Of a DNA stretch of 64,000 nucleotides, positions 26,701-35,954 are shown piece by piece (the first letter of the stretch is position 1; each line of letters opens with the position of its first letter). Source of the stretch: Gammaproteobacteria bacterium (lineage in GTDB: Bacteria; Pseudomonadota; Gammaproteobacteria; Arenicellales; JAJDZL01); NCBI GenBank assembly GCA_022823625.1, contig JAJEHQ010000003.1, positions 1-64,000 on the forward strand, given 5' to 3'. A program made the translations under genes and the position numbers. Below the pieces are notes generated by a model, which did not search any database, was not told the origin of the DNA, and worked only from the letters and a program-made list of their open reading frames with translations.

Positions 26701-27777
26701 TTAAATTGATGTTCTGTGGATTCTGTGGTCATAAATTCTTGCGTGGAGAACAAGGTAGTTGAATCGACTGATATACCGTTCCAAATTGAACGGGTTTCCT
26801 GCATCACCAACTATGGCGTGAGTTCTGGGATGTCCTCTTTTTCCAGGGTTTGGCTGACACAACTCACGTACACAATCGATCATGTCTTCGACAAACTTTT
26901 CTTGAACACCAATATGATCATTGATTTTTTCCAAAGCAGTTGCAAAAGCCTGTTCAACGTGAGAGATGACTTCACTATAGTTTCCTTCGTAATTGCCATT
27001 CCATTTTGGAGGACGTAATTCGTCAGGCAATACTGTTATGAGCCATGCTGTCAACTGCAAACCTGTTAACAGTGATACTGCGAAACTTCCAAGCATGTAT
27101 ATATCAGACGATAATCTACGTACATTGAACTCTGGATCAAGGTATCCATAGGCAATTTCAGGTGGTGCGTATCCCCAATCACCAGGCCAATCCTCCAACT
27201 CATGCAACACATATTGACCTTTGCGAACAGATCTTCCCAAGTCTGCTATTTTCAGCCCCTGGTCGCTAAAAATCAGTGCATTTGAAGGTTTAATATCCTG
27301 ATGCGAAATTTGCTTAGTATGCAATTGATTCATCCCCACGGTGGCTTGATGCATACATTCCATTATCCATGCGAAAGGAGGTCGCATTCGTGCAGAAATA
27401 ACTGATCTTACTGTTTTTTCTGCTATTTCGAAAATTATGTACGGAACAATTTCAGCTTTCATCGGATCACCTAATTCCACTGTGCCGAAATCTAGCGCTG
27501 TCACGATACGGGACATCGGGCGACAAATTTCGAGCAGTTCCTTTTCATACAAGAAAGCCTCGGTTAGCTTGTGCAATTCTGTCGTGGGATCAACTGCACC
27601 TAAAGCCCCACTAAAATCAAGCGCTTTTAAGAATCCAGATTTTCCATCTTGGTGACTTACTTCATAACAAATGGAAAATTTACCACCTGTATTGCCAACA
27701 TAGTTGCCAACCATATCCCCTACTTTCCACTTGTCTTTGAGTTGAAGTCCACTTAGACAATTAGCAGGATTCCTCAT
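26701..27777 (-). CDS. Hanks-type Ser/Thr protein kinase
   Basis: The 358-residue kinase has a glycine loop GNYVGNTGGKFS, an invariant Lys in SGFLKALDF (K51), and the catalytic loop ISHQDIKPSNALIF with D161, K163 and N166. The metal site is IADLGRSV (D179, DLG instead of DFG), followed by the APE-like APPEIAYG near 204. The HRD motif reads HQD. All key residues are kept, so it should be active. There is no membrane segment. GGGAG-like sequence precedes ATG 27777. It forms an operon with the TPR gene. Stand-alone bacterial kinases of this type can be abortive-infection effectors; that is inference here. Confidence 0.82.
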   Translation of the reverse strand: MRNPANCLSGLQLKDKWKVGDMVGNYVGNTGGKFSICYEVSHQDGKSGFLKALDFSGALGAVDPTTELHKLTEAFLYEKELLEICRPMSRIVTALDFGTVELGDPMKAEIVPYIIFEIAEKTVRSVISARMRPPFAWIMECMHQATVGMNQLHTKQISHQDIKPSNALIFSDQGLKIADLGRSVRKGQYVLHELEDWPGDWGYAPPEIAYGYLDPEFNVRRLSSDIYMLGSFAVSLLTGLQLTAWLITVLPDELRPPKWNGNYEGNYSEVISHVEQAFATALEKINDHIGVQEKFVEDMIDCVRELCQPNPGKRGHPRTHAIVGDAGNPFNLERYISRFNYLVLHARIYDHRIHRTSI

Positions 27778-28273
27778 TGTGTATTGCTCCCTGTTGGTAT
27801 GAATCTGAATTAAACTTATTTGCTACAGAGGTTATGAATTTGGTGGAGATACACGCTTGCGTTTCATTTCAACCATGTACTCATCACAATTCCGTCGACC
27901 CAGCTCCGCGTATGACTTTAACCGCATCGTTCATGGCTTTCTGCAGGATTTGCAGTTTTAATGTACGACTTTTCTATAGATGTTAGGTTGCAGATTCCAG
28001 TCCTCTATACGTGCTACAACATTCGAAATTCGTAGCTCGTTTTCCAGTATTAGATTGAGCATCTATGTTTGGTTTGCAAAGGTATCTTGATTCTATCATC
28101 GTGGCCCGCTGCTCTTAATGTGCGCAATGATGTGAGGTCGTTACAGACATTGAATAAACCCTCGTTCATTCGTAGAGCTTATGCACTTAGGAAATCAGTT
28201 TAATGTGTAGTTATATATGGTATCAATTAGCTCACTTGTCAAGCAAGTGAGATATTTACAAATGTAGTACGTG
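27778..28273. other. AT-rich intergenic stretch of about 500 bp
   Basis: No supported gene lies here; ORF 27777-27986 is an open frame without signature. The promoter of the kinase-TPR operon should lie in the left part. The right part ends at the IS3 relic. Confidence 0.45.
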
Positions 28274-28560
28274 TGAACCTACCCCGATTTGGTAGAGATG
28301 TTTAAATTATCCATGCTGCCATTTTCACATGAAAATGACTGCATGTTTTTAGGTTGAGTCAGCTGCGCTTCAAACTCCACTGGACTCTGAAATCCCAGAG
28401 TGGTATGGATTCTGCCGGTGTTGTACCAGGATTCAATGTACTCAATCGCTGTTTCCACCGGAACATAGATTGGATTGAACTCCTTGCAAAACAAATGTTC
28501 TTATTCCCTTTGGGAGCATTATCAAGGTATTCACTTTGAGATTTCAACCAATTGTTGAGT
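28274..28560 (-). mobile_element. Decayed IS3-family element end (inverted relative to the copy at 1-141)
   Basis: TGAACCTACCCCGATTTGGT at 28274 repeats the terminus of the first copy in inverted orientation. The minus strand encodes YNTGRIHTTLGFQSPVEFEA near the C-terminus of an IS3 OrfB. Upstream, WLKSQSEYLDNAPKGN corresponds to the conserved YxDNA region but sits in a different frame (ORF 28359-28547 versus 28279-28494). There is at least one frameshift, and the 5' part is missing. The palindrome seen in copy 1 is present with mismatches. Confidence 0.75.
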
Positions 28561-28741
28561 ATTCAATGTCCAATTGAAGCAAGCTGGCAAGTGGTGCTCT
28601 CTGCAAATATATTGCATGTGTATGCAATTCGATACCAGCCATCAAAATTGTTGATCATTCGGTCAATTAATACGTCTTCCATTTCGGACACAATTGTTTT
28701 TGTCTTCTAGTCTACCAGTTCAGTTTAGAGTTGGGAATTCC

Positions 28742-29850
28742 TCAACTACTGTTAACCAAGTTTCGTTCGATGCGTCCGTCCAATTCGCTCAATATCCTCT
28801 TGGTTGATCCCGGTTCTTCGGTAAATTTCGGCCAATTGCTTACGGTGGCAATCACACTATCGAAAACGCAACGAGCGGAAGTTTTCTTGACGCTGGAAGA
28901 CTCGGCAAATCTCAATAATTCCTGCCGTTCGAATTCGCTGCGCTTGCCAACGAAACTCATCTGGTGGTTTCGATCCACAGACCTGAAGGGTTAAAGGCGT
29001 AAACCACGTCGAAAGCCGGTGACAGCCGCCATTGACCGGCCGGGTTCATCAGAAATGCTATGTTTTTGACATGGTCATCCTGGTTGCGCGCTACGATATT
29101 AAATACTGTGCGACGGTACTGTTGTTCAACAACCGACATTCCAAGCTTCAGTTGACGGATGGTCTGGATCGCCTGCTCATAGGCATAGTTTCTAGGTTGA
29201 TTAAAGTCGAAGTGTCGCAATGCGCCAAGTGATTGCATGTGGACTTTGCGTCCATTATCATCTCTGTCGAAACGCCGGGTCATGAAATGGCTTCGACCTC
29301 CTTCGTGATGAAGACGGCATTCCGTCATATCAATTCCGGCTTGCCGAGCCATCAGGTAATAAGCATATTCGATTCGGCCATATCCTTGGGAGTCAGCCAG
29401 TTTTTCAGTTAGGCTGGATCTGTCGTTGATACCCTGCTAACAAGATCGACTAGTTGAGAGATTTCTATGCTACTGCGCCAGTCATCGCGCAGAATCGGAT
29501 AAAACTCTAGGGCGCCAATTCCACGATTTCCAACGTAGCACAATTGGTCGACAAGATTAAAATTCTTGAGACCATGGCCAGTCTCGGCTAGCCATACTTT
29601 AACTAACGTATTGCCGAATGTATCGGGTAATGAGTCGCATACAAGTCCCGGTAAACCTCTGAACGTTTCTGCATTCAGTGCGGGAAACGAATAAGGTGTC
29701 TCCCGCACAGGCATGACAATCGGTGAAATTTCGATTCCCGCCGAGAGAAACTTAGGATCGTACTGAAAGATTCCGATTAAGCGAACTGAGTCCTAGGAAA
29801 TCGTACCAATTCGTCGCCCCCACAGGTTTACACTAGCATCGGACACAATT
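28742..29850 (-). pseudogene. hipA: hipA toxin kinase pseudogene (frameshifts and an in-frame stop)
   Basis: Three separate track ORFs are pieces of one HipA-family kinase. ORF 29409-29714 has the N-terminal part (FRGLPGLVCDSLPDTFGNTL). ORF 28957-29352 has the core (NIVARNQDDHVKNIAF and SPAFDVVYAF). ORF 28742-28978 has the end (HQMSFVGKRSEF). The pieces are joined by frameshifts near 29400 and 28970. A TAG interrupts the N-terminus near 29795, before DSVRLIGIFQYDPKF. Catalytic motifs are recognisable but cannot form one chain. It lies directly downstream of an intact hipB-like gene. A second, intact hipBA is present at 55.7-57.2 kb. Confidence 0.85.
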
Positions 29851-30196
29851 ACGGCTCACCCCATGACCATGGCGTATTATCGGGGACCGATTTGGTAGGT
29901 CGGGCGCGTTTACGCTCTTGTCGACGCGAGTCCATGCGTTCAATTGGCCGAATTTCATGTGATGGAGGAGCACCTAGAAGTTCATCAGTTAAATCAAGGG
30001 CGATAACGATGCGCAGAAAGCTGTCAAGACTGGACGACTGACCTGCCTCTAACCGACGTAGCGTACGCAGTCCGATTCCTGCTTCTTCGGCCAGAGATTT
30101 CTGCGTGATGTTCCGGGACAGGCGAACTTTAGCTAAACGATTACCGACTTCGTTTCTCAGACTGTGTGGTGATTCTGGTACTTGATAAACAGCCAT
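29849..30196 (-). CDS. hipB: HipB-like XRE-family antitoxin/regulator
   Basis: I start at ATG 30196 (MAVYQVPES) with AAGAGG 7 bases upstream, rather than the track's TTG at 30223. Residues of about 15-70 form a helix-turn-helix: RLAKVRLSRNITQKSLAEEA, then GIGLRTLRRLEAGQSSS. The C-terminal ~40 residues are basic and end SWGEP. The frame is uninterrupted. HipB binds DNA and represses its operon while neutralising HipA. Since the adjacent hipA is broken, this gene may survive as a solitary regulator or an anti-toxin against other HipA proteins. Confidence 0.75.
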   Translation of the reverse strand: MAVYQVPESPHSLRNEVGNRLAKVRLSRNITQKSLAEEAGIGLRTLRRLEAGQSSSLDSFLRIVIALDLTDELLGAPPSHEIRPIERMDSRRQERKRARPTKSVPDNTPWSWGEP

Positions 30197-30325
30197 TAAT
30201 AGCCTCTTAAATAAATTTAACAATATAAAAGGTCATATATTACCTATTAAAAGTTTCATTTTTCAAATTGTTAAATACTTCAACATAACACGGGATGAAT
30301 GGTAGAAGTTACAAAGGAGGATTGG

Positions 30326-30442
30326 ATGAAATCAAGTGATGTCATCTTCCACCGACTGATGCACAACACCCACCTTATCAATCTGAAAGTAGAGTTGAGT
30401 CGATACGATTTGATTTCATTTGCTTCTCTGCTGTTCGTGTAG
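30326..30442 (+). pseudogene. IS21 IstB-like C-terminal fragment (38 codons)
   Basis: The short frame reads VIFHRLMHNTHLINLKVELS. It resembles the C-terminal end of IS21-family helper ATPase IstB (D-A-I-L-D-R-L-x-H-N-A-H-R-I-x-L-K-G-E-S). AAAGGAGG precedes the ATG at a good distance, though this may be chance. Nothing else of IS21 is visible. If right, it is a very small relic between the hip and abiE loci. Confidence 0.35.
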
Positions 30443-30450
30443 CAGAGAAG
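30423..30450. terminator. Perfect 10-bp hairpin CTTCTCTGCT / AGCAGAGAAG
   Basis: Exact 10-bp arms flank an 8-base loop. The hairpin overlaps the stop of the IstB-like fragment and lies about 25 bp beyond the end of the abiE operon. No T-run follows on either strand, so intrinsic termination is uncertain. Confidence 0.4.
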
Positions 30451-30476
30451 GTGGGAGTGTCGACTGAGATATCGGC

Positions 30477-31243
30477 TTACAACAGCCCAACACTGCGTAA
30501 TTGCCGATTGACAGTTCGCTTTACATGCTCGAAATGAGGTACTTCATTTGCTAAATGATTATCGAGTTCCTTTTCCCAGTAACGCTGGTACTGTTGTAAA
30601 CGCAACTGATATCTCGTTTCAAAATCACTCGGGTTCAATTTTCGATGTGTCGCTTTCTGTCGAAAAATATCCTCCGCATCACTCGGACTGATACTACCGT
30701 TTTCGAATAAGAACCAGAGATCAAATAAATCTCTGCACTGCATGCGCTGCATGATACATCGTAGCTTCTCGGCAGCAATCTCTACGAGTGGATACACCGA
30801 AACTGCAATCGAATCTGGTAAATCCGACCAGCGTGGTAAAAGGCACATAGTGTCAACGTTTAGGACAAGTTCATCGTCTGTGATATCGATTTTCAAGAAT
30901 CGTTGTCGACCCAGTGGTCCTTGATACGCAATTCTCTTCGGCTCGTCACCAGTCAGATTCAATCCTTCAACAGCACCTGTACTCGTGAAAGTGCTGTTTC
31001 GATGGTCGCGTGGGCACCATCAATTTCATCATCGACCACCGAAAAATCCAGATTAGTGGAATAACGATATTCTTCAAAGTAGCAAAGTCTTAGCGCTGTT
31101 CCACCCTTGAACACGAGACCATGGTTTTCGTCAATCGATCCAAGAGTGGCTATGAGGTAGGCTAACACCTAATCCCGTTCTACAGTTATTGCTGGCACAC
31201 TATCACGGGCCGCCTGTTGAGTAAATTGAGCAAGACTGCTCAA
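30477..31243 (-). pseudogene. abiEii: abiEii toxin pseudogene (nucleotidyltransferase)
   Basis: Two adjacent frames together make one AbiEii-type nucleotidyltransferase toxin. ORF 30959-31168 carries GLVFKGGTALRLCYFEEYRY with NLDFSVVDDE, the G-G-T-x-L ... D-x-D-like core. ORF 30477-30962 carries AAEKLRCIMQRMQCRDLFDL, typical of the C-terminal half. They are separated by a frameshift near 30960. The N-terminal segment ARDSVPAITVERD is cut by a TAG near 31170. The original start was probably TTG 31243, overlapping the abiEi stop. The toxin chain cannot be made intact. Confidence 0.82.
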
Positions 31244-32043
31244 TGGCTGATCACTGCAAGGAGTTCTTCAACAGATCTTGACCATCGTATGCGCCATCGA
31301 CGATCCCGCCAAATCGTGTAGTCATCAGTTCCAGGTTCGAGATTGAGATCCGCCGAAATTGGTTTGATAGGTTGGAGCGTACCGCGAATTGGTTCCAATT
31401 CCAAGGCGTCAGCGAGTGATCCCAATCGCCGTAGTGCCGCTGCCCAACCTAACCGACGGGCGTAGTCCAGGAGAATCTCAGCGCTGAGTTCGTGTGCGGC
31501 TGTGGCGAAAGTCTCCGCTAACACCTCAATCCCACCGACAAGCAACGGACGTTGCGCCGCATCCAGAATGGCACGATGACGATCCGAGATGTAGGAGGGG
31601 CCCCACTGCACACGTCCTATCTCAAGCTTTTCGGGTGGCTCTATGATAACTCGAAGCGGCTGACCGGAGAGTGTCTTGGTTCGAACACGACGGGTAGTTG
31701 CAACTTGGATGGTCCGTGGTGGATGGACTAATAAGTCATGCTCGTAAAGGGCGGTTCGATAGGCGATACGATGTGGCACTTTATGCATCGCCGCTCCAAC
31801 TGACAATGCGATATCTTCGTTTACAGTCGGTATACCGAGCATACCCAGTTGACGCACAACATAGTGCCCTCGCCGCACGCGATTGACCAGACCAGATTTC
31901 TCCATGCGCTTGAGGAGGTTTGCGGTGGCCGTTTTCGACTTACCGAGACGATTAACCAATTCATCGAAAGTGAACGTCAAACACCCTTCTGCAACCAACT
32001 CGTTAGCAAGTGCTAGACTTTGTTGATGTGGATCGAAGTACAT
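31240..32043 (-). CDS. abiEi: AbiEi antitoxin (winged-helix regulator)
   Basis: The 267-residue protein begins with a winged helix-turn-helix: FDELVNRLGKSKTATANLLK, then RMEKSGLVNRVRRGHYVV. A C-terminal AbiEi domain includes HRIAYRTALYEHDLLVHPPR and VLAETFATAAHE. The frame is complete from ATG 32043. AbiEi represses its operon through inverted repeats and counteracts the AbiEii nucleotidyltransferase (type IV toxin-antitoxin). The stop overlaps the start of the broken abiEii, indicating original translational coupling. With the toxin dead, only DNA binding may remain functional. Confidence 0.85.
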   Translation of the reverse strand: MYFDPHQQSLALANELVAEGCLTFTFDELVNRLGKSKTATANLLKRMEKSGLVNRVRRGHYVVRQLGMLGIPTVNEDIALSVGAAMHKVPHRIAYRTALYEHDLLVHPPRTIQVATTRRVRTKTLSGQPLRVIIEPPEKLEIGRVQWGPSYISDRHRAILDAAQRPLLVGGIEVLAETFATAAHELSAEILLDYARRLGWAAALRRLGSLADALELEPIRGTLQPIKPISADLNLEPGTDDYTIWRDRRWRIRWSRSVEELLAVISH

Positions 32044-32099
32044 AAAATAAGGAATTACATGAATAACTACCTATTTTACATCATGTAGATATCAACGCG

Positions 32100-32122
32100 T
32101 TATTCACTTAATCAGTGAATAA
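32100..32122. promoter_or_regulatory. Inverted repeat upstream of abiEi, candidate operator
   Basis: TTATTCACT and AGTGAATAA are perfect 9-bp arms around TAATC, about 57 bases upstream of the abiEi start. AbiEi-type antitoxins are known to bind inverted repeats in their own promoter, so this is a reasonable operator. It could also be a terminator-like hairpin. Confidence 0.45.
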
Positions 32123-32871
32123 ATGCCATAATTTAATAATAACTCAATGGAGCCATCGTTTCTTTTTGGTTCGCTAATGTTGAGCATAATCAACCAATCA
32201 CTTATCTTGCTTGTTCTTTGGAAAGTTTTGGATCCAAAGAATGGTAGAAGTTCAGTTTCTACACGAACGGCTCAGTTGTCTTCATAATTTAGCCATCCAC
32301 AATATCCACCAGTTTGAGTCTAGACTGGGCCAGAAAACTAACAATCAAATACACAATTTTGATTTTGCCCCTTCACACACTGCTTTTGGAGCATAACTCG
32401 AATTGGCGACAAATTTCTCTAGAAACTTTGAAATTGAACTTTGAAAGTGAAAGATAAAGTTTTAACGCCAGACTTTTCTTATGTCGAGTGTAGATGCACC
32501 TCAAGAATTTCTCGCCTTAAATGCTTTTCACTACCAAGTTCATTCAAATCGACCTCCACCAGAACGCAGTAATCAAAAAAGATGGGCTAAGCCATCATAT
32601 CTGAAGTTTGTTGTCTGATTCTCTCGTACCTTACAAGATTGATTCATCGAAAATCATGGAATTCTTTTGAAAGATATTGTTGAGGCACGAGTATTGCATT
32701 TGCGCTTCATTTTTTAAATCAATCAACAAAATATAGGACAAACTTTGAAATTGATTTATCGCCGACAAAGATGAAATTCTGCCTACTGATTTATAATTAT
32801 TAACATCATATTCATACTAAATCTGCATTGACCTGCCTATCCCCAAAGTGAATTTTATTTGGGGAAATCGG
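32123..32871. other. Long intergenic stretch upstream of ftsK (about 750 bp)
   Basis: This AT-rich stretch has no supported gene; ORF 32211-32396 lacks signature and ribosome-binding site. It separates the accessory island from the core ftsK-lolA-rarA block. Upstream core genes seen in relatives (trxB/lrp side) are not adjacent, so the island has been inserted at this point or the order has been rearranged. Confidence 0.45.
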
Positions 32872-35280
32872 ATGCCCAAAGTTTTGAAATCTCCCAAACT
32901 TAATCAGTCCAGCAAAGTGGCTATGGCTATTGGAATGTTGGGAATTTTGCTGCTTTGGTTTATATCTGCCTGGCTTATGCTCGCGTTGGTCACTTACTCT
33001 CCTTCTGACCCGGGTATGAGTTGGAGTTCTACGTCTACAGATATTGTCATTTCAAATTCTGGTGGGCGAATTGGCGCATTGGTGGCAGATGTCGGCAGGA
33101 CTGTTTTTGGATTTACGATATTTTTGTTGCCTGTCGTGATGGCTATTGCTGGTTGGTTCTGGTTAAGAAAGTTACTTAGGAACGAATCGACTCGAAACTA
33201 TGCAGTTATTTTCTTTGCACTTGGGATTGTCTTTACATTACTCAGCGGTAGTGGTTTGGAGAATCTGCACGCTACGTATCAATCCCAAAATCACATAGGA
33301 GGCATCGCTGGGTATGAAGTATCGCGGCTTCTTGATAGGTACCTAGACCCTCAGTACGCCACTGCTCTATTGATTGTCATTTTTGTAGTTGGTTCTACAT
33401 TCTGTAGTCTTATCCCTTGGCTTAGAATCTTCAATACTACTGGAAAATCAATATTCGCAATTTTCGGTCTATTTGTAGGGGGAGTGAGTCGACGTTCAAA
33501 ATTGCCTAGAGAAAAAACCGCAGACAAGGGAGCAGAAAAAAGCAAATCCCGATCCGTTTCCAAATTTAAACTAAGTTCATTATTGGAAAGAAACGCAGAA
33601 ACTGCGGGTTCACACAAGACAAATCAGGTACCAAAAGCGAAAACTCCAACCAGACGGACTAAACCGAATCTCGGTCAACGGAAAGAGCCAGTCATCGTAC
33701 CGATTGATACTTCTGGTGGTAGACCAAAACCAGCGCCAAAGTCTCCCAGCAAACCGAAACGAAAAACATCTCAGCGAGTAGAACCGCAGGTGGAAGCGTC
33801 ACTAGTCCCACCAGAAGATGACTTTCCTGATACCTCCATATTGGACCCAACAGAGACTTCTGCCTATGCCTATTCTCAAGAAGAAATCACTGAGATGGGT
33901 GAAAGAATTGAATCAATGTTGAGTGAGTTTAATGTTGAGGTTACAGTGCGCAACGCACAACCAGGTCCAGTCATTACCCAGTTTGAGATTGAACCTGCTG
34001 CTGGTGTGAAAGCCATCCAAATCGTTAATCTTGCGAACGATCTCGCACGGACCTTGGCAGTACAGAGTGTACGTGTCGTCGACAAAGTACCAGGAACTTC
34101 TTATGTTGGCTTGGAAGTGCCGAATAAGCTTCGTGAAACGGTTAGATTAGTCGATGGGCTGGAATCAGAGGCGTATAAAGAATCTGATCACCCGCTAACC
34201 ATTGTGTTGGGGAAAGATATACGCGGCCAAACCGTGGTTGCAAACCTTGCTGCAATGCCACACTTATTGATTGCAGGTACGACGGGTGCTGGTAAGTCTG
34301 TTTGTCTAAATGCCATATTATTGAGTTTTCTCTTTAAGTCAAGCCCAGATCAACTGCGTCTGATCATGGTGGACCCGAAGATGCTTGAGTTTTCTGTTTA
34401 TGAGGGTGTTCCGCATCTGCTGGCGCCCGTCATTACCGATATGAATAAGACCAATAATGCACTCCATTGGTGCATTTCAGAGATGGAGAGAAGATTTGCA
34501 TTGATGGCGGGACTTGGCGTAAGGAGTATGGAAAACTACAATGACCACGTCAAAAAAGCTAGATTGCCAGTTTTAGACCCGACTGTTGTTGATCCGGAAA
34601 ATGCAGAGCCACTGAAGCTGTTTCCATATATTGTTCTAGTGATCGATGAATTATCCGACCTGATTATGGTAATGGGAAAGAAGGCTGAGGAGTTGATCAT
34701 TCGAATCGCACAAAGAGCACGTGCTGCAGGAATTCATTTGATTGTAGCAACGCAGAGACCGTCGACAGATGTGATACGCGGAGTTCTAAAGGCAAACATT
34801 CCAACCAGAATCGCTTTCAGAGTCGCGTCGAATGCGGATTCCAGAACAATATTGGATCAGACAGGGGCAGAGCATTTGCTCGGGAAGGGCGATATGTTGT
34901 TTATCCCACCAGGCAGTTCTTCGCTTATGCGAGTCCATGGTGCCTTTGTGTCTGATGATGAAGTGAAAAGAGTGGTTGATCACCTTAAGCGGGATGGTGA
35001 ACCAAGCTATGATGACAATGTAACTGAATCTTTGGAGGGGGAAGCCAGTGCGCAAGGTATCTTTTCCAATGGAAGCGAGGCTGTTGATGAAATGTATGAG
35101 CAGGCGCTAGACATTGTCAGTCGTTCAAAGACAACTTCAATTTCAAAGATACAACGTGAGTTACGAATTGGCTATAACCGAGCTGCGAGAATCATTGATT
35201 CAATGGAAAGCGAAGGTGTCGTCAGTTCACCGCAAAGCGGCGGTGTGCGGAATGTGTTGATTTCAAATCCGGATAATTGA
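32872..35280 (+). CDS. ftsK: DNA translocase FtsK
   Basis: I start at ATG 32872 (MPKVLKSPK), which has GGGGAA upstream, rather than GTG 32848. The N-terminus has four membrane helices (for example IGMLGILLLWFISAWLMLAL and FTIFLLPVVMAIAGWF). A Lys/Pro/Arg-rich linker spans about 200-320. The motor has Walker A GTTGAGKSV and Walker B YIVLVIDELSDL, with ATQRPSTDVIRG. The C-terminal gamma winged helix (ISKIQRELRIGYNRAARIID) recognises KOPS sites. FtsK pumps chromosome dimers to the septum and activates XerCD. lolA follows with an overlap. Confidence 0.95.
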   Translation: MPKVLKSPKLNQSSKVAMAIGMLGILLLWFISAWLMLALVTYSPSDPGMSWSSTSTDIVISNSGGRIGALVADVGRTVFGFTIFLLPVVMAIAGWFWLRKLLRNESTRNYAVIFFALGIVFTLLSGSGLENLHATYQSQNHIGGIAGYEVSRLLDRYLDPQYATALLIVIFVVGSTFCSLIPWLRIFNTTGKSIFAIFGLFVGGVSRRSKLPREKTADKGAEKSKSRSVSKFKLSSLLERNAETAGSHKTNQVPKAKTPTRRTKPNLGQRKEPVIVPIDTSGGRPKPAPKSPSKPKRKTSQRVEPQVEASLVPPEDDFPDTSILDPTETSAYAYSQEEITEMGERIESMLSEFNVEVTVRNAQPGPVITQFEIEPAAGVKAIQIVNLANDLARTLAVQSVRVVDKVPGTSYVGLEVPNKLRETVRLVDGLESEAYKESDHPLTIVLGKDIRGQTVVANLAAMPHLLIAGTTGAGKSVCLNAILLSFLFKSSPDQLRLIMVDPKMLEFSVYEGVPHLLAPVITDMNKTNNALHWCISEMERRFALMAGLGVRSMENYNDHVKKARLPVLDPTVVDPENAEPLKLFPYIVLVIDELSDLIMVMGKKAEELIIRIAQRARAAGIHLIVATQRPSTDVIRGVLKANIPTRIAFRVASNADSRTILDQTGAEHLLGKGDMLFIPPGSSSLMRVHGAFVSDDEVKRVVDHLKRDGEPSYDDNVTESLEGEASAQGIFSNGSEAVDEMYEQALDIVSRSKTTSISKIQRELRIGYNRAARIIDSMESEGVVSSPQSGGVRNVLISNPDN

Positions 35281-35945
35281 AAGTGCTCAAATCTCGTAGA
35301 AAGCTAAGAACAATTGTTGCCGTATTGTCTTTGCAATTAGTCCCACTTGGTGCAGCAGGTTCAACTGCTCTGGAAAGAATGTCTGACTTTTTCTCGAACC
35401 AAAGCACATACTTTGCTGAATTCAATCAAGTGATTCTGGATGAGGGACTCAATCAAATCGAGGAAAGTACGGGTCTAATGTGGCTCTCCCGGCCAAATCA
35501 ATTTCGCTGGGAGTATCTTGAACCATACGAACAAACCATCGTCAGCGATGGCGCTGGTGTATGGGTTTATGATGCTGAACTTGAGCAGGCGAGCGTTAGA
35601 AATTTATCCGACGTTATCGATCAGACCGCAGCAGAGATAATCACTGGAGCAGGAAATATTGAAGATAAATATTTAGTTGATGATTTGGGTACCCAGGGTT
35701 CACTAGCATGGGTTTCCATTAGTCCCATTGACCAGGAAACCTCTCAGTTTGAATCGATGCGATTGGGATTCGATGAAATTACCTTGAGAACGATGGAAAT
35801 TTTGGATGCCCTAGGAGATACGACTCGAATTCAAATGTTTGATGTTGTACTTGGAAGCGATTTTCAAGATAAAGTATTTCAGTTTGAACTACCGGAAGGT
35901 GTAGATCTGATTGACTCGCGGGAGACTTCGGACGAGTCTCAATAA
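35277..35945 (+). CDS. lolA: Outer-membrane lipoprotein carrier LolA
   Basis: The 222-residue protein carries lipoproteins across the periplasm from LolCDE to LolB. The N-terminus has a basic stretch KSRRKLRT and a hydrophobic core IVAVLSLQLVPLGAAG, a signal peptide. LolA hallmarks follow: QSTYFAEFNQVILDE, SGLMWLSRPNQFRWEY and EQTIVSDGAGVWVYD. The track's TTG start at 35277 overlaps the ftsK stop; a GTG at 35283 is the alternative. Position between ftsK and rarA is the classic gammaproteobacterial order. Confidence 0.92.
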   Translation: MKVLKSRRKLRTIVAVLSLQLVPLGAAGSTALERMSDFFSNQSTYFAEFNQVILDEGLNQIEESTGLMWLSRPNQFRWEYLEPYEQTIVSDGAGVWVYDAELEQASVRNLSDVIDQTAAEIITGAGNIEDKYLVDDLGTQGSLAWVSISPIDQETSQFESMRLGFDEITLRTMEILDALGDTTRIQMFDVVLGSDFQDKVFQFELPEGVDLIDSRETSDESQ

Positions 35946-35954
35946 TTTCTATTC

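Noticed and set aside
32211-32396. 61-codon ORF in the gap upstream of ftsK
   Set aside because: No signature and no ribosome-binding site.
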